This document shows positions 35,501 to 43,694 of a stretch of DNA of 64,000 bases, in pieces. The notes under the pieces were generated by a model, which saw only the letters and a program-made list of their open reading frames with translations, was not told the DNA's origin and searched no databases. How positions within the stretch are numbered: the stretch's first letter is position 1; each line of letters begins with the position of its first letter. The stretch comes from Aquimarina longa SW024 (GTDB taxonomy: Bacteria > Bacteroidota > Bacteroidia > Flavobacteriales > Flavobacteriaceae): the NCBI RefSeq assembly GCF_001401755.1, contig NZ_KQ474102.1, positions 134,595-198,594 of the forward strand. Direction: 5' to 3'. The position numbers and the translations under genes are program-made.

Positions 35501-37555
35501 TTAATTTACCTCTGGTAAGAAATTATAGTTTTTGCTATACATCAACATTTGAGAAGTAAAATCTTCTGGTTGGGTAACGCTAATTTTTATGATCTCTCCA
35601 TTTTCATTTAGCTCAGGAACTAAAACAGGATTTACAAAACCATTATATGGTGCAGATGTAAATTGCTTATTACGTTCTAACACTTCTGTATGTAATGCTT
35701 GATCTACTTTTACACCATATCCTTCTACTAAAGCTTCTGCTGCTTTATAATCTCCTTCTGACTTGATACGTTGTGTTTCACGCAATAAACGTCCAAAGAT
35801 TTCGCGTAATTTTGCATAATCATTAATATTAAAGTATGTTTTACCGTCTTTAACTATTTTTTCTATGACATTATCTTTTTTTCCTTGCTCAAAAGCCCAT
35901 CCACTTACCCACTGACGGTTTCTCATATGTGCTTCTTCTACATCATCTCCAAGATTTAATCGTATTAACTGTGTCATTAATCCATTACGGATATATCCAT
36001 CATAAGCAGCTTTTCCTGTTTTTTCCCAATCTTCAACTAATCCTAGTTCTTGTAATTTTGAGTCCATTAAATAGTATAACCCCACTAAATCAGCACGTCC
36101 TTCTTCCATTGTAGATGCATAGTTTTTTAATGTTTCTTTAGTTTCTCCTACACCAGGGTTTAATTGTCCTGATGCATGACCTACTACTTCATGTAAAGCT
36201 GTATGTAGCTTATCTGCTAATTGACCATACTTTTCTTCTAACTCAAATTCTTCTTGATCATGTACAAATTCTTTTAATCGACCAGAACCACCTGCATTAC
36301 TATATGCATTAATGATATTCCCTAATGATACAGACTTAGATCCTACTGCTGCTCTAATCCAGTTCGCATTTGGTAAATTTACTCCTATAGGAGTACTAGG
36401 TGAAGAATCTCCTGCTTCTCCCGCTACAGCTACCACTTTATATGTTACACCAACTACGCTATCTTTTTTGTGAGCATCCATTAATGGTGAGTTATCTTCA
36501 AACCATTGTGCATTCTCTGATAATACAGCCATTTTTTTAGACATATCAAAATCCTTGATTTGTATAATACTCTCATAAGATCCTCTATATCCTAGTGGGT
36601 CATTATACACTTCGATAAAACTATTAATATAGTCAATATTTCCTTCAGTAGCTGCCGTCCAAGCTACATTATAATCATCCCAAGTTTGTAAGTTTCCTGT
36701 CTTATAATATGCTATCAATAAACCTATTGCATCGCCTTGTGCTTTATTCTCTGCAACACCCTGTGCTTTCTCTAACCATTTGATAATTTGATCAATTGCA
36801 GCTCCATACAATCCTCCTGATTTATACACTCGCTCTCTTAGTTTTCCATTCTCCTTTACTAATTGAGAATTTAAACCAAAAGACAATGGCTTATTAGGGT
36901 TTGGAGATTTCATTTTTCCATAAAAAGAGGTCACATCATCATTAGTAACTCCCTGTCCATAAAAATTAACTGCAGATAATGCTACATTATCAACACCCTT
37001 TGCTTGATTTACTTTTTTAGCATCCTTATCACTAAAAATCACCTCATACACTTCTTTAGAAACTTCAACACTTGTAGCTGCAAGGAGAGCACTAAAATAA
37101 TCTTTCCCAAATTCTGGTTTGATTTTACTATTACTGTAATGATGATGAATTCCATTAGAAAACCAAACTCTTTTAAGGTATATTTCAAAAGCTTTCCAGT
37201 CTTTAGAACCTTTATCTCCATCATATGAAGTGTATATTTTCTCTAATGCTTTTCTTATAGTAAGGTTATGACGATAATTCTGATCCCACATAATATCTCT
37301 ACCACTTAATCCTGCCTGAGTTAGATAAAAAACCAGTTTTTGTTCTTTTAAAGTAAGGTTTTCCCATCCTGGTATTTGATATCTTAATACTTTAATATCT
37401 GCAAATTGTTCTACAACATAGTTAAATTTATCTTCTTCTACTACTTCTTGTTTTTCTTCTTGCTGATTAATCTGATCTTTTACTTTTGGATCTTTTTTAC
37501 ACGCTATCATCAAACTAGTAATAGCGATAAAAAATAACATTTTGTTAAGTTTCAT
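35501..37555 (-). CDS. Dipeptidyl-peptidase III-like metallopeptidase, lipoprotein (M49)
   Basis: A 684-residue protein. The N terminus has a lipobox (LMIAC, Cys at 19) and a short charged linker. The zinc motif HEVVGH (near residue 455) has the six-residue HExxxH spacing unique to family M49, and the second motif MEEGRADLVGLYYL supplies the third ligand. M49 enzymes remove dipeptides from peptide N termini. Length and the QTSGLSGRDIMWDQNYRHN-like N-terminal region agree with Bacteroidota DPP III-like proteins. Lipidation suggests periplasmic or outer-membrane location. Confidence 0.9.
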   Translation of the reverse strand: MKLNKMLFFIAITSLMIACKKDPKVKDQINQQEEKQEVVEEDKFNYVVEQFADIKVLRYQIPGWENLTLKEQKLVFYLTQAGLSGRDIMWDQNYRHNLTIRKALEKIYTSYDGDKGSKDWKAFEIYLKRVWFSNGIHHHYSNSKIKPEFGKDYFSALLAATSVEVSKEVYEVIFSDKDAKKVNQAKGVDNVALSAVNFYGQGVTNDDVTSFYGKMKSPNPNKPLSFGLNSQLVKENGKLRERVYKSGGLYGAAIDQIIKWLEKAQGVAENKAQGDAIGLLIAYYKTGNLQTWDDYNVAWTAATEGNIDYINSFIEVYNDPLGYRGSYESIIQIKDFDMSKKMAVLSENAQWFEDNSPLMDAHKKDSVVGVTYKVVAVAGEAGDSSPSTPIGVNLPNANWIRAAVGSKSVSLGNIINAYSNAGGSGRLKEFVHDQEEFELEEKYGQLADKLHTALHEVVGHASGQLNPGVGETKETLKNYASTMEEGRADLVGLYYLMDSKLQELGLVEDWEKTGKAAYDGYIRNGLMTQLIRLNLGDDVEEAHMRNRQWVSGWAFEQGKKDNVIEKIVKDGKTYFNINDYAKLREIFGRLLRETQRIKSEGDYKAAEALVEGYGVKVDQALHTEVLERNKQFTSAPYNGFVNPVLVPELNENGEIIKISVTQPEDFTSQMLMYSKNYNFLPEVN

Positions 37556-37588
37556 TTGTCTTATTTTATTGTTTTGTTATTGTTTTGA

Positions 37589-37596
37589 CAAATGTA
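37589..37596 (-). promoter_or_regulatory. -7 promoter box for the M49 peptidase gene
   Basis: TACATTTG on the minus strand fits TAnnTTTG, 33 bp upstream of the start codon. No -33 TTG at the proper distance was seen. Confidence 0.4.
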
Positions 37597-37658
37597 ACAA
37601 AATAAAAGGATGTTAAAATTGATTATATTAGCCAATCAAATAATATAAACTAACTAAC

Positions 37659-38693
37659 ATGAAAATAGTAAAGTATTTATTTTTTCTATTATTATTAGTC
37701 CTAATTGGTGGTGCAGTTTATGTCGCAACCATAGATGGTGAGTTTCAAGTAGAAGAAAGTAAAGTAATCAATGCTCCTGATGAACTGTTGTTTACTACAA
37801 TTAATGAGTATAGAACGTGGGAAAAATGGGGACCATGGATGGATGAGTCTGATGACCTTATTATGCAATATCCTGATAAAACTAGTGGTGAGGGAGCCTC
37901 TTATTCTTGGAAAAGTGAAACACAAGGAGATGGTAAAATGGAGACTAAAAAAATTGCTCCTTTTAGTAGTATAGATCAAAATATTACATTTATTACTCCT
38001 ATGGGGGAAAGTAATAGTGAAGTATACTGGAAATTCGAAAAAATAGAAGGTAGAAAAACTAAAGTAACATGGGGTATGAAAGGCAATCAATCTTTTATGG
38101 AAAAAGCGTTTTGGGCTACTCAGGATAGTACTGTATCGCAAATGCTAAAACCTATGTATGCTCGTGGACTTGAAAAACTTGATGCATTTGTATCTGAAGA
38201 AATGAAAAAGTATGCTATTAATGTAGATGGTGTAACAGAGCATGGTGGTGGTTTTTACATGTACAGTGCTACAGCATCCTCTATAACGGCCATTCCTGAA
38301 AAAATGGCTCAAATGTTACCTGCTGTTTCTTCCTACATGAAAGAAAACAATCTTCCTCAAACAGATATGCCATTTACCTTATACAATGAGTATAACGAAG
38401 AGCAAGGAACCGCTATTTTCTCTACAGGTATCCCGACAAGAGACAAAGTTGTTACTCCTAAAACAAGTTCTATTCTTTGTGATTTCTTACCAAGACAAAA
38501 AGCAGTAAAAACCACATTAAAAGGGGATTACGCAAACTTAAAAGAAGCTTGGGAAACCGCATACAAATATATTGGAGAAAATAACTTAGAGCCTAATACA
38601 GAATCTGCTCCTTTTGAAGTATATCGTATAGATCCTGAGGTACGTCCAAATCCATCAGAATGGATTACAGAAATTTATATCCCTGTAAAATAA
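37659..38693 (+). CDS. SRPBCC domain fused to GyrI-like effector-binding domain
   Basis: A 344-residue protein: an N-terminal membrane anchor (about 5-25), an SRPBCC/START-like lipid-pocket domain (about 30-178, EESKVINAPDELLFTTINEYRTWEKWGPW) and a GyrI-like/AraC effector-binding domain (about 190-344, ending APFEVYRIDPEVRPNPSEWITEIYIPV). This two-domain layout recurs in Bacteroidota; small hydrophobic ligands are likely, but none is known. A strong terminator follows. Confidence 0.88.
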   Translation: MKIVKYLFFLLLLVLIGGAVYVATIDGEFQVEESKVINAPDELLFTTINEYRTWEKWGPWMDESDDLIMQYPDKTSGEGASYSWKSETQGDGKMETKKIAPFSSIDQNITFITPMGESNSEVYWKFEKIEGRKTKVTWGMKGNQSFMEKAFWATQDSTVSQMLKPMYARGLEKLDAFVSEEMKKYAINVDGVTEHGGGFYMYSATASSITAIPEKMAQMLPAVSSYMKENNLPQTDMPFTLYNEYNEEQGTAIFSTGIPTRDKVVTPKTSSILCDFLPRQKAVKTTLKGDYANLKEAWETAYKYIGENNLEPNTESAPFEVYRIDPEVRPNPSEWITEIYIPVK

Positions 38694-38705
38694 TACAGAA
38701 CTTAT

Positions 38706-38757
38706 AAAAACTACCTTTTATACTAGTTCATAGTAATTGGTATAAAAGGTAGTTTTT
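38706..38757 (+). terminator. Terminator after the SRPBCC-GyrI gene
   Basis: An 18-bp near-perfect stem AAAAACTACCTTTTATAC / GTATAAAAGGTAGTTTTT with a 16-nt loop ends in TTTTT. It occupies the space just before crcB, so crcB expression depends on read-through or an internal start. Confidence 0.85.
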
Positions 38758-38770
38758 AAATTACAACTTA

Positions 38771-39136
38771 ATGAAACAACTATTTTTTGTATTTATAGGT
38801 GGAGGTACGGGTAGTATTGCGCGTTATCTTATCAGTAAATACTTTAATAACTCCTCTATAGCTATTCCTTACGGAACTTTTATAGTTAATACCTTAGGTT
38901 GCCTTTTTATAGGTCTCATATTAGGGTTTTCTCTTAAAAGTAATACAATGTCTCAAAATACAGTAGCTCTTCTTGCTACAGGTTTCTGTGGAGGATTTAC
39001 TACTTTTTCTACATTTGCATATGAAAATCATGTATTACTAAAGTCTGGAGATTTTATAAACTTTTTTCTCTATACTGCAGGATCTCTGCTTATTGGACTT
39101 CTTTTTGTCTTTTTAGGAATATTTATCGCTAAATAA
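38771..39136 (+). CDS. crcB: Fluoride ion exporter CrcB (Fluc)
   Basis: A 121-residue, four-helix channel subunit. Family marks are GGGTGSIARYLIS at the start, NTLGCLFIG and GFCGGFTTFSTFAYE. It works as a dual-topology homodimer exporting F- across the inner membrane. Only 13 bp separate its ATG from the preceding terminator, and no fluoride riboswitch pattern was seen. A 7-bp hairpin (39172-39192) lies after it. Confidence 0.95.
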   Translation: MKQLFFVFIGGGTGSIARYLISKYFNNSSIAIPYGTFIVNTLGCLFIGLILGFSLKSNTMSQNTVALLATGFCGGFTTFSTFAYENHVLLKSGDFINFFLYTAGSLLIGLLFVFLGIFIAK

Positions 39137-39300
39137 CTTACATCTCTTTTTAAACTATTAAATAAAACACAGCCTCTAAATATAATAGGGGCAAACTATT
39201 AATTTATCAAAAAAATTAAACAACCTTATACAAAAACACGATTGAGTAATATTCTCAACTAACTTCAAAACTATAAACAGTACCACAATTAACATTTATT

Positions 39301-40446
39301 ATGAAAACAAAAAACAGTGTATTTTTCTCAAATAAAGCCTTTATCCTTATAAGCTTCATATGCTTTAGTTCGTATGCCCAAGAAGAAGAATCTAAATCAA
39401 CAGTTAAAGAAATACTATCCAAAGTATCGATATCAGGATCTGTAGACGGGTACTACAGATATAATTTTAATTCTCCTAATAAAGCTATGGATGTTGATAA
39501 TGATCCTACAACAGAGAACACGTTTATTGCTCCTAATACTTTTTTTGCTAACCAAAGTGGTTTTGCTTTAGGTATGGCAAATGTTATTTTTAATTATGAT
39601 AGTGAAAAAGTCGGTTTTGTAGCAGATCTCGTATTCGGACCAAGAGGTGAAGATGCTGTATTTAACTCTAGTGGTTCTGCCCAAACAATTAATCAATTAT
39701 ATGTATATTGGAATGTAACCCAAAAAATTAAACTTACTCTTGGTAATTTCAATACTTATATTGGAAATGAATTAGTCTCTCCAACAGGAAATTTCAATTA
39801 TTCTACTTCATATATGTTTACGTATGGCCCTTTAGCTCATACTGGATTAAAAGCAGATTTTGTTATCGATAAAAAATGGTCTGCTATGCTTGCAGTAATG
39901 AACCCTAGTGATTATACAGAGAATAACCCTTTTGACACCTATATCATAGGAGGTCAATTAGGATATACTATAGACAATGGTAATGCATTCCTTAACTTCA
40001 GGTATGGTAATGAAGGAGAACCTGGAAAAGTGGGACCTACTTTACAAGTAGATCTTACTACTGGATGGGATATTAACGATGATTTTTACTTAGGAGTGAA
40101 TACTACCTACTCTTCAACAGAACCTCAAGAAAGTGGTGATACTTCTGGATTTTATGGTTTCGCATTATACCCGCAGTATAAAACATCCGAAAAATTTTCT
40201 ATTGGATTAAGAGGGGAGTACTTCTCTGTTTACAATAGAGGATTAACAAGTGTAATTGGTTTAAATGATAAAGGCGATGGAGATGTTATCGCTGCCACAC
40301 TTACAGGAAGCTATACTATAGAAAACTTAATTATAAAACCTGAATTAAGGTTAGATACGACTTCAGAAAATTCTTTTATTGATAATGATAAAAAAGCAAC
40401 TAAGAACCTTTCGTCTTTTGTATTAGGAGCAATATACAAATTCTAA
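39301..40446 (+). CDS. BBP2-like outer-membrane porin
   Basis: A 381-residue protein with a signal peptide (about 1-26, ending SSYAQ), a short acidic/coiled linker, then a barrel opening VSISGSVDGYYRYNFNSP and closing LSSFVLGAIYKF. The repeated pattern (TLGNFNTYIGNELVSPTGNFNYSTSY, GLRGEYFSVYNRG) is that of the putative beta-barrel porin-2 (OmpL-like) family. The substrate is unknown; in related genomes such porins often sit near ammonium transporters, but none is visible here. Confidence 0.88.
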   Translation: MKTKNSVFFSNKAFILISFICFSSYAQEEESKSTVKEILSKVSISGSVDGYYRYNFNSPNKAMDVDNDPTTENTFIAPNTFFANQSGFALGMANVIFNYDSEKVGFVADLVFGPRGEDAVFNSSGSAQTINQLYVYWNVTQKIKLTLGNFNTYIGNELVSPTGNFNYSTSYMFTYGPLAHTGLKADFVIDKKWSAMLAVMNPSDYTENNPFDTYIIGGQLGYTIDNGNAFLNFRYGNEGEPGKVGPTLQVDLTTGWDINDDFYLGVNTTYSSTEPQESGDTSGFYGFALYPQYKTSEKFSIGLRGEYFSVYNRGLTSVIGLNDKGDGDVIAATLTGSYTIENLIIKPELRLDTTSENSFIDNDKKATKNLSSFVLGAIYKF

Positions 40447-40463
40447 TATAACTAATATTTCTA

Positions 40464-40497
40464 AAAGCACTCTGAGTTATCAGGGTGCTTTTTTTAC
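40464..40497 (+). terminator. Terminator after the porin gene
   Basis: AAAGCACTCTGA pairs with TCAGGGTGCTTT (one wobble) around GTTA, followed by a run of T. It is also usable by the convergent DUF1684 gene. Confidence 0.9.
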
Positions 40498-40516
40498 ACT
40501 AAACTTATATAATAAA

Positions 40517-41131
40517 CTACTTGTTTTCAGGTGATTTCTTATACTTTTTAACCCCAGCAAGTATTTTTATATCCATATGGTTTTCCTCTGGGGGTATTGG
40601 GCAAGAATACCTATCATTATAGGAACAATATGGATTATAAGCAGTATTAAAATCAATTAAAAGAGTTTCTTTATCAGGAATTTTAAGGTCAATAAAACGA
40701 CCTCCTGCATAACTCGATTCTCCATTAGTTAAATCTGTAAAAGGTAAAAACAGGTAATCTTCATATTCTAATTGCATTTTCAACCCTTGATTTTGATAGA
40801 TATTTAAAACATAAGACTTATCCTGAAGAATAAAATGTGCTTCTCCATATTTTACATACAACGGTTCTCTACCTGTTGTAGTTTTCATTATAAAAGGAGT
40901 TTCATAAGAAGTCCTTACAAATTTTGCTTGAACACAAAATGATACATCTATTTTGAAGAAATCTAACATTTTAAAATACTCTAATTCTTTTAGAGGCAAA
41001 GGTGAAGTTTCTTCAGAAGCAAAATCTCTATTAAGCTCTTCCTGAAAAGATAATATCCTTTTGATTGCTATTGAGTCTTGAGCAATTATATTCCCAATAA
41101 AAAACACACATAAAATCGATACCCTAAACAC
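40517..41131 (-). CDS. DUF1684 domain protein, exported
   Basis: A 204-residue protein with a signal peptide (about 1-17, ending IIAQ). DUF1684 features are clear: FASEETSPLPLKE near the start, FLPFTDLTNGESSYAGGRFIDL and the end motif DFNTAYNPYCSYNDRYSCPIPPEEN. The conserved Cys-containing end suggests a metal- or ligand-binding site. The family has no assigned function. It is convergent with the porin gene. Confidence 0.9.
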   Translation of the reverse strand: MFRVSILCVFFIGNIIAQDSIAIKRILSFQEELNRDFASEETSPLPLKELEYFKMLDFFKIDVSFCVQAKFVRTSYETPFIMKTTTGREPLYVKYGEAHFILQDKSYVLNIYQNQGLKMQLEYEDYLFLPFTDLTNGESSYAGGRFIDLKIPDKETLLIDFNTAYNPYCSYNDRYSCPIPPEENHMDIKILAGVKKYKKSPENK

Positions 41132-41178
41132 TTTCTTATATTTTATACAAAAATACAGTTTACAATCTTTTAACTTAT

Positions 41179-41186
41179 TAATTTTG
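41179..41186 (+). promoter_or_regulatory. -7 promoter box for the MFS gene
   Basis: TAATTTTG fits TAnnTTTG, 78 bp before the proposed TTG start of the MFS gene. The -33 element was not identified. Confidence 0.4.
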
Positions 41187-41263
41187 GTAGAATTGTTCCC
41201 TAATAATAGATAAAAAGCTACTTTTATCTATTATTTGAATCCGTAACATAAATCCTGTACTCT

Positions 41264-42487
41264 TTGTTAAAAATTATACTCCGTTATTTTAACTCTTTTT
41301 CTGGACTATCAAAAGAAGTCTGGTGGCTAGCATTAATTACACTAATTAATAGAGCTGGAGCTATGGTAATCCCATTCTTGTCATTATACCTAACCGATGA
41401 TTTAGCTTTTTCATTACAACAGGTAGGGTGGATTATGACTAGTTATGGTCTTGGTTCGTTCTTAGGAGCTTGGCTAGGAGGTAAATTAAGTGATAAAATT
41501 GGATATTATAAAGTTATCCTTACATCGCTTCTATTAACAGGAATATCTTTTATAGCTATTCAATATTTTACAAGTTTTTGGAGTATCTGTATTGGTTTTT
41601 TTATTCTTATTGCTATTGCAGATATGGCAAGACCTGCATTTTTTGTAGCATTAAGTGCATATAGCAAACCAGAAAACAAAACACGATCATTAACCTTTAT
41701 CAGGCTAGCTATTAACTTAGGATTCTCTCTAGGCCCTGCACTTGGTGGGATAATCATTGCTTCAATAGGATATTATGGGCTATTCTGGGTAGATGGTATT
41801 ACATGTATCATCGCTGCTATAGTCATGACACAAACGCTACATCCTAAAAAAGCTAAAATATTAGATAAAGAAATTGTTATCAAAAACCCTATAAAAGCAC
41901 ATAGTGATGGGCTATATATTTTGTTCTTAATCACACTAGCTATATTTGGTTTTATATTCGTTCAATATTTCTCTACAATACCATTATATTATAAAGAGAT
42001 CCACCATCTATCAGAAGAAAAAATAGGTCTATTACTAGCATTAAATGGTGCCTTGATATTTTTCTTTGAGATGCCATTAATTGCTTATCTAGAAAAATCT
42101 AAAGTTACTAAGATCGGAAATGTTATCAATGGTTTTATACTTACAGGAGTGAGTTTTATGCTACTACTAATCACACCATGGGCAGGTATTCTTGTTATTG
42201 GTATGATCATAGCCACTCTAGGAGAAATGGTTGCATTCCCGTTTGGAAATGCTTTTGCTTTAGAAAGATCTAAAAAAGGAAGGCAAGGTGCATATATGGC
42301 ATTATATAGTATGGCCTTTTCTGTAGCTCATATCTTTGGGCATAATTCTGGCATGCAATTAATTAATAATTTTGGTTATGAGAATAGTTGGATTTTCATG
42401 TCATTAATTGCTGCTTTAGGAATATTTTTGTTATACATCGTAAAGCAAAAATTAAATAAAGAAAAGCAATCTTTTAAGAATAGCTAA
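41264..42487 (+). CDS. MFS transporter, TTG start
   Basis: A 407-residue, 12-helix major facilitator protein. The start is TTG at 41264, giving MLKIILRYFNSFSGLSKEVWWL; no in-frame ATG occurs until within the first membrane helix, so the weak start is likely real. GSFLGAWLGGKLSDKIGYYK is the conserved loop 2-3 motif A. It resembles drug/sugar-type efflux MFS proteins of Bacteroidota; the substrate is unknown. The DJ-1 gene follows 11 bp later, suggesting an operon. Confidence 0.88.
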   Translation: MLKIILRYFNSFSGLSKEVWWLALITLINRAGAMVIPFLSLYLTDDLAFSLQQVGWIMTSYGLGSFLGAWLGGKLSDKIGYYKVILTSLLLTGISFIAIQYFTSFWSICIGFFILIAIADMARPAFFVALSAYSKPENKTRSLTFIRLAINLGFSLGPALGGIIIASIGYYGLFWVDGITCIIAAIVMTQTLHPKKAKILDKEIVIKNPIKAHSDGLYILFLITLAIFGFIFVQYFSTIPLYYKEIHHLSEEKIGLLLALNGALIFFFEMPLIAYLEKSKVTKIGNVINGFILTGVSFMLLLITPWAGILVIGMIIATLGEMVAFPFGNAFALERSKKGRQGAYMALYSMAFSVAHIFGHNSGMQLINNFGYENSWIFMSLIAALGIFLLYIVKQKLNKEKQSFKNS

Positions 42488-42498
42488 ACCTAGGAATC

Positions 42499-43245
42499 AT
42501 GAAAAACCTACTTTATATTCTGTTCACAATAGTAACTTTTGGATGTACTCAATTACAAAAAGAAAAACCTTCTATTACCGAAACAAAAATCACTAAAAAA
42601 AAGTTCCCTAAACTAGCTCCTAATCGATATAACGTTGGATTTCTAATTATGGAAGGAACTTATAATACTGAGTTTACAGCTCCATATGATATTTTCCAAC
42701 ATACACAATATCGCAATACTATAAAACAAATGAATGTTTTTACTGTTGCCAATACAGATGATCCTATAACTACTTTCGAAGGGTTAAAAATTATCCCTGA
42801 TTACAATTATACTAAAGATTCTTTACCAAAAATAGATATTCTGGTAGTACCCAGTGCAAAACATCATTTAGATACAGACCTAGAAGATCAAGTAATGCTT
42901 AACTTTATACAACAAGTGGACAAAACAGCTACATTTGTAACCTCTCATTGTGATGGGGCATTTGTATTAGCCAAAGCCGGAATATTAGACACCGTAGTTT
43001 CTACTACTTTTCCTAGTGATATTGATAAAATGCGCACCATGTTTCCTCACTTAGATATCAGAAAAGAAGTAATATTTGTACATGACAAAAAATATATCAC
43101 CTCTGTAGGAGGAGCAAAAAGTTTTGAAGCAGCACTATATCTATGTGAATATCTATACGGAACAGAAATTGCAAAATCACTCGCAGGTGGACTAGTTATT
43201 GATTGGAATTTAGAAAATGTCCCTCATTTAGTTGTTAAAAACTAA
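42499..43245 (+). CDS. DJ-1/PfpI-family lipoprotein
   Basis: A 248-residue protein: lipobox TFGC (Cys16), a Lys-rich linker, then a class I glutamine-amidotransferase-like domain. The nucleophile elbow is TSHCDGAFVLAKAG, with the cysteine in the position used by DJ-1/PfpI and AraC-type GATase domains; FTVANTDDPITTFEGLKIIPDY matches the same subgroup. Lipidation is unusual for this normally cytosolic fold and places it at the envelope. It could be a hydratase or ligand sensor; the role is unknown. Confidence 0.88.
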   Translation: MKNLLYILFTIVTFGCTQLQKEKPSITETKITKKKFPKLAPNRYNVGFLIMEGTYNTEFTAPYDIFQHTQYRNTIKQMNVFTVANTDDPITTFEGLKIIPDYNYTKDSLPKIDILVVPSAKHHLDTDLEDQVMLNFIQQVDKTATFVTSHCDGAFVLAKAGILDTVVSTTFPSDIDKMRTMFPHLDIRKEVIFVHDKKYITSVGGAKSFEAALYLCEYLYGTEIAKSLAGGLVIDWNLENVPHLVVKN

Positions 43246-43383
43246 GCAATCCTTATATTTAACTCTAAGATCCCTTTGTTTTTAAGTAATATCTCTTATA
43301 GTATATTACATCAATCAGACTAAATCTAATTCGAAACATATCTGTAGAATTTATTTGTTTTATATTAAATATAACCACAAGCA

Positions 43384-43563
43384 TTAGTCCTTACAACAAC
43401 TACATTCATCCACATATTTACTACCAAAATCCACCAAACTATCATCTTCACATCTATACAATATATATTTACTACAATATATAGAAGTAAGGGGTAAACA
43501 AAAAATAATGAAGATTACAAAACTAATATGGATCAGTGAATGTATTTATAAATATAGTTTCAT
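43384..43563 (-). pseudogene. Possible Cys-rich secreted peptide gene with an early stop
   Basis: On the minus strand an ATG at 43561-43563 is followed by four codons, a TAA, then an open frame of 53 codons to a TAA at 43384-43386. It reads a hydrophobic stretch (ISFVIFIIFCLPLTSIYC) and then CEDDSLVDFGSKYVDECSCC-KD. Signal-like segment plus five clustered Cys look like a small exported peptide. The early stop suggests a damaged gene unless a near-cognate start is used. It lies in an otherwise empty 449-bp gap. Confidence 0.35.
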
Positions 43564-43589
43564 CACTAGCACTAACTGATTCTCATTTT

Positions 43590-43647
43590 TTTTGAAATAA
43601 AAAATCTTTATTTCAAAATTAAAAGACAACTTAGTTTTAATGTCTTT
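43590..43647. repeat. Two small hairpins upstream of vgrG
   Basis: A 12-bp perfect inverted repeat TTTTGAAATAAA/TTTATTTCAAAA (43590-43618) is followed by AAAGACA/TGTCTTT (43622-43647). They sit 48 bp upstream of the vgrG start and may mark its leader. Apart from these and the peptide frame at 43384, the gap 43246-43694 shows nothing. Confidence 0.5.
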
Positions 43648-43694
43648 CATTATATACCCCCCATTCTCTTTTCATAGTAGAAACCTCATAATAT

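Noticed and set aside
38694..38770. A fluoride riboswitch upstream of crcB
   Set aside because: The gap is filled by a plain terminator hairpin; the conserved fluoride aptamer pattern was not seen.
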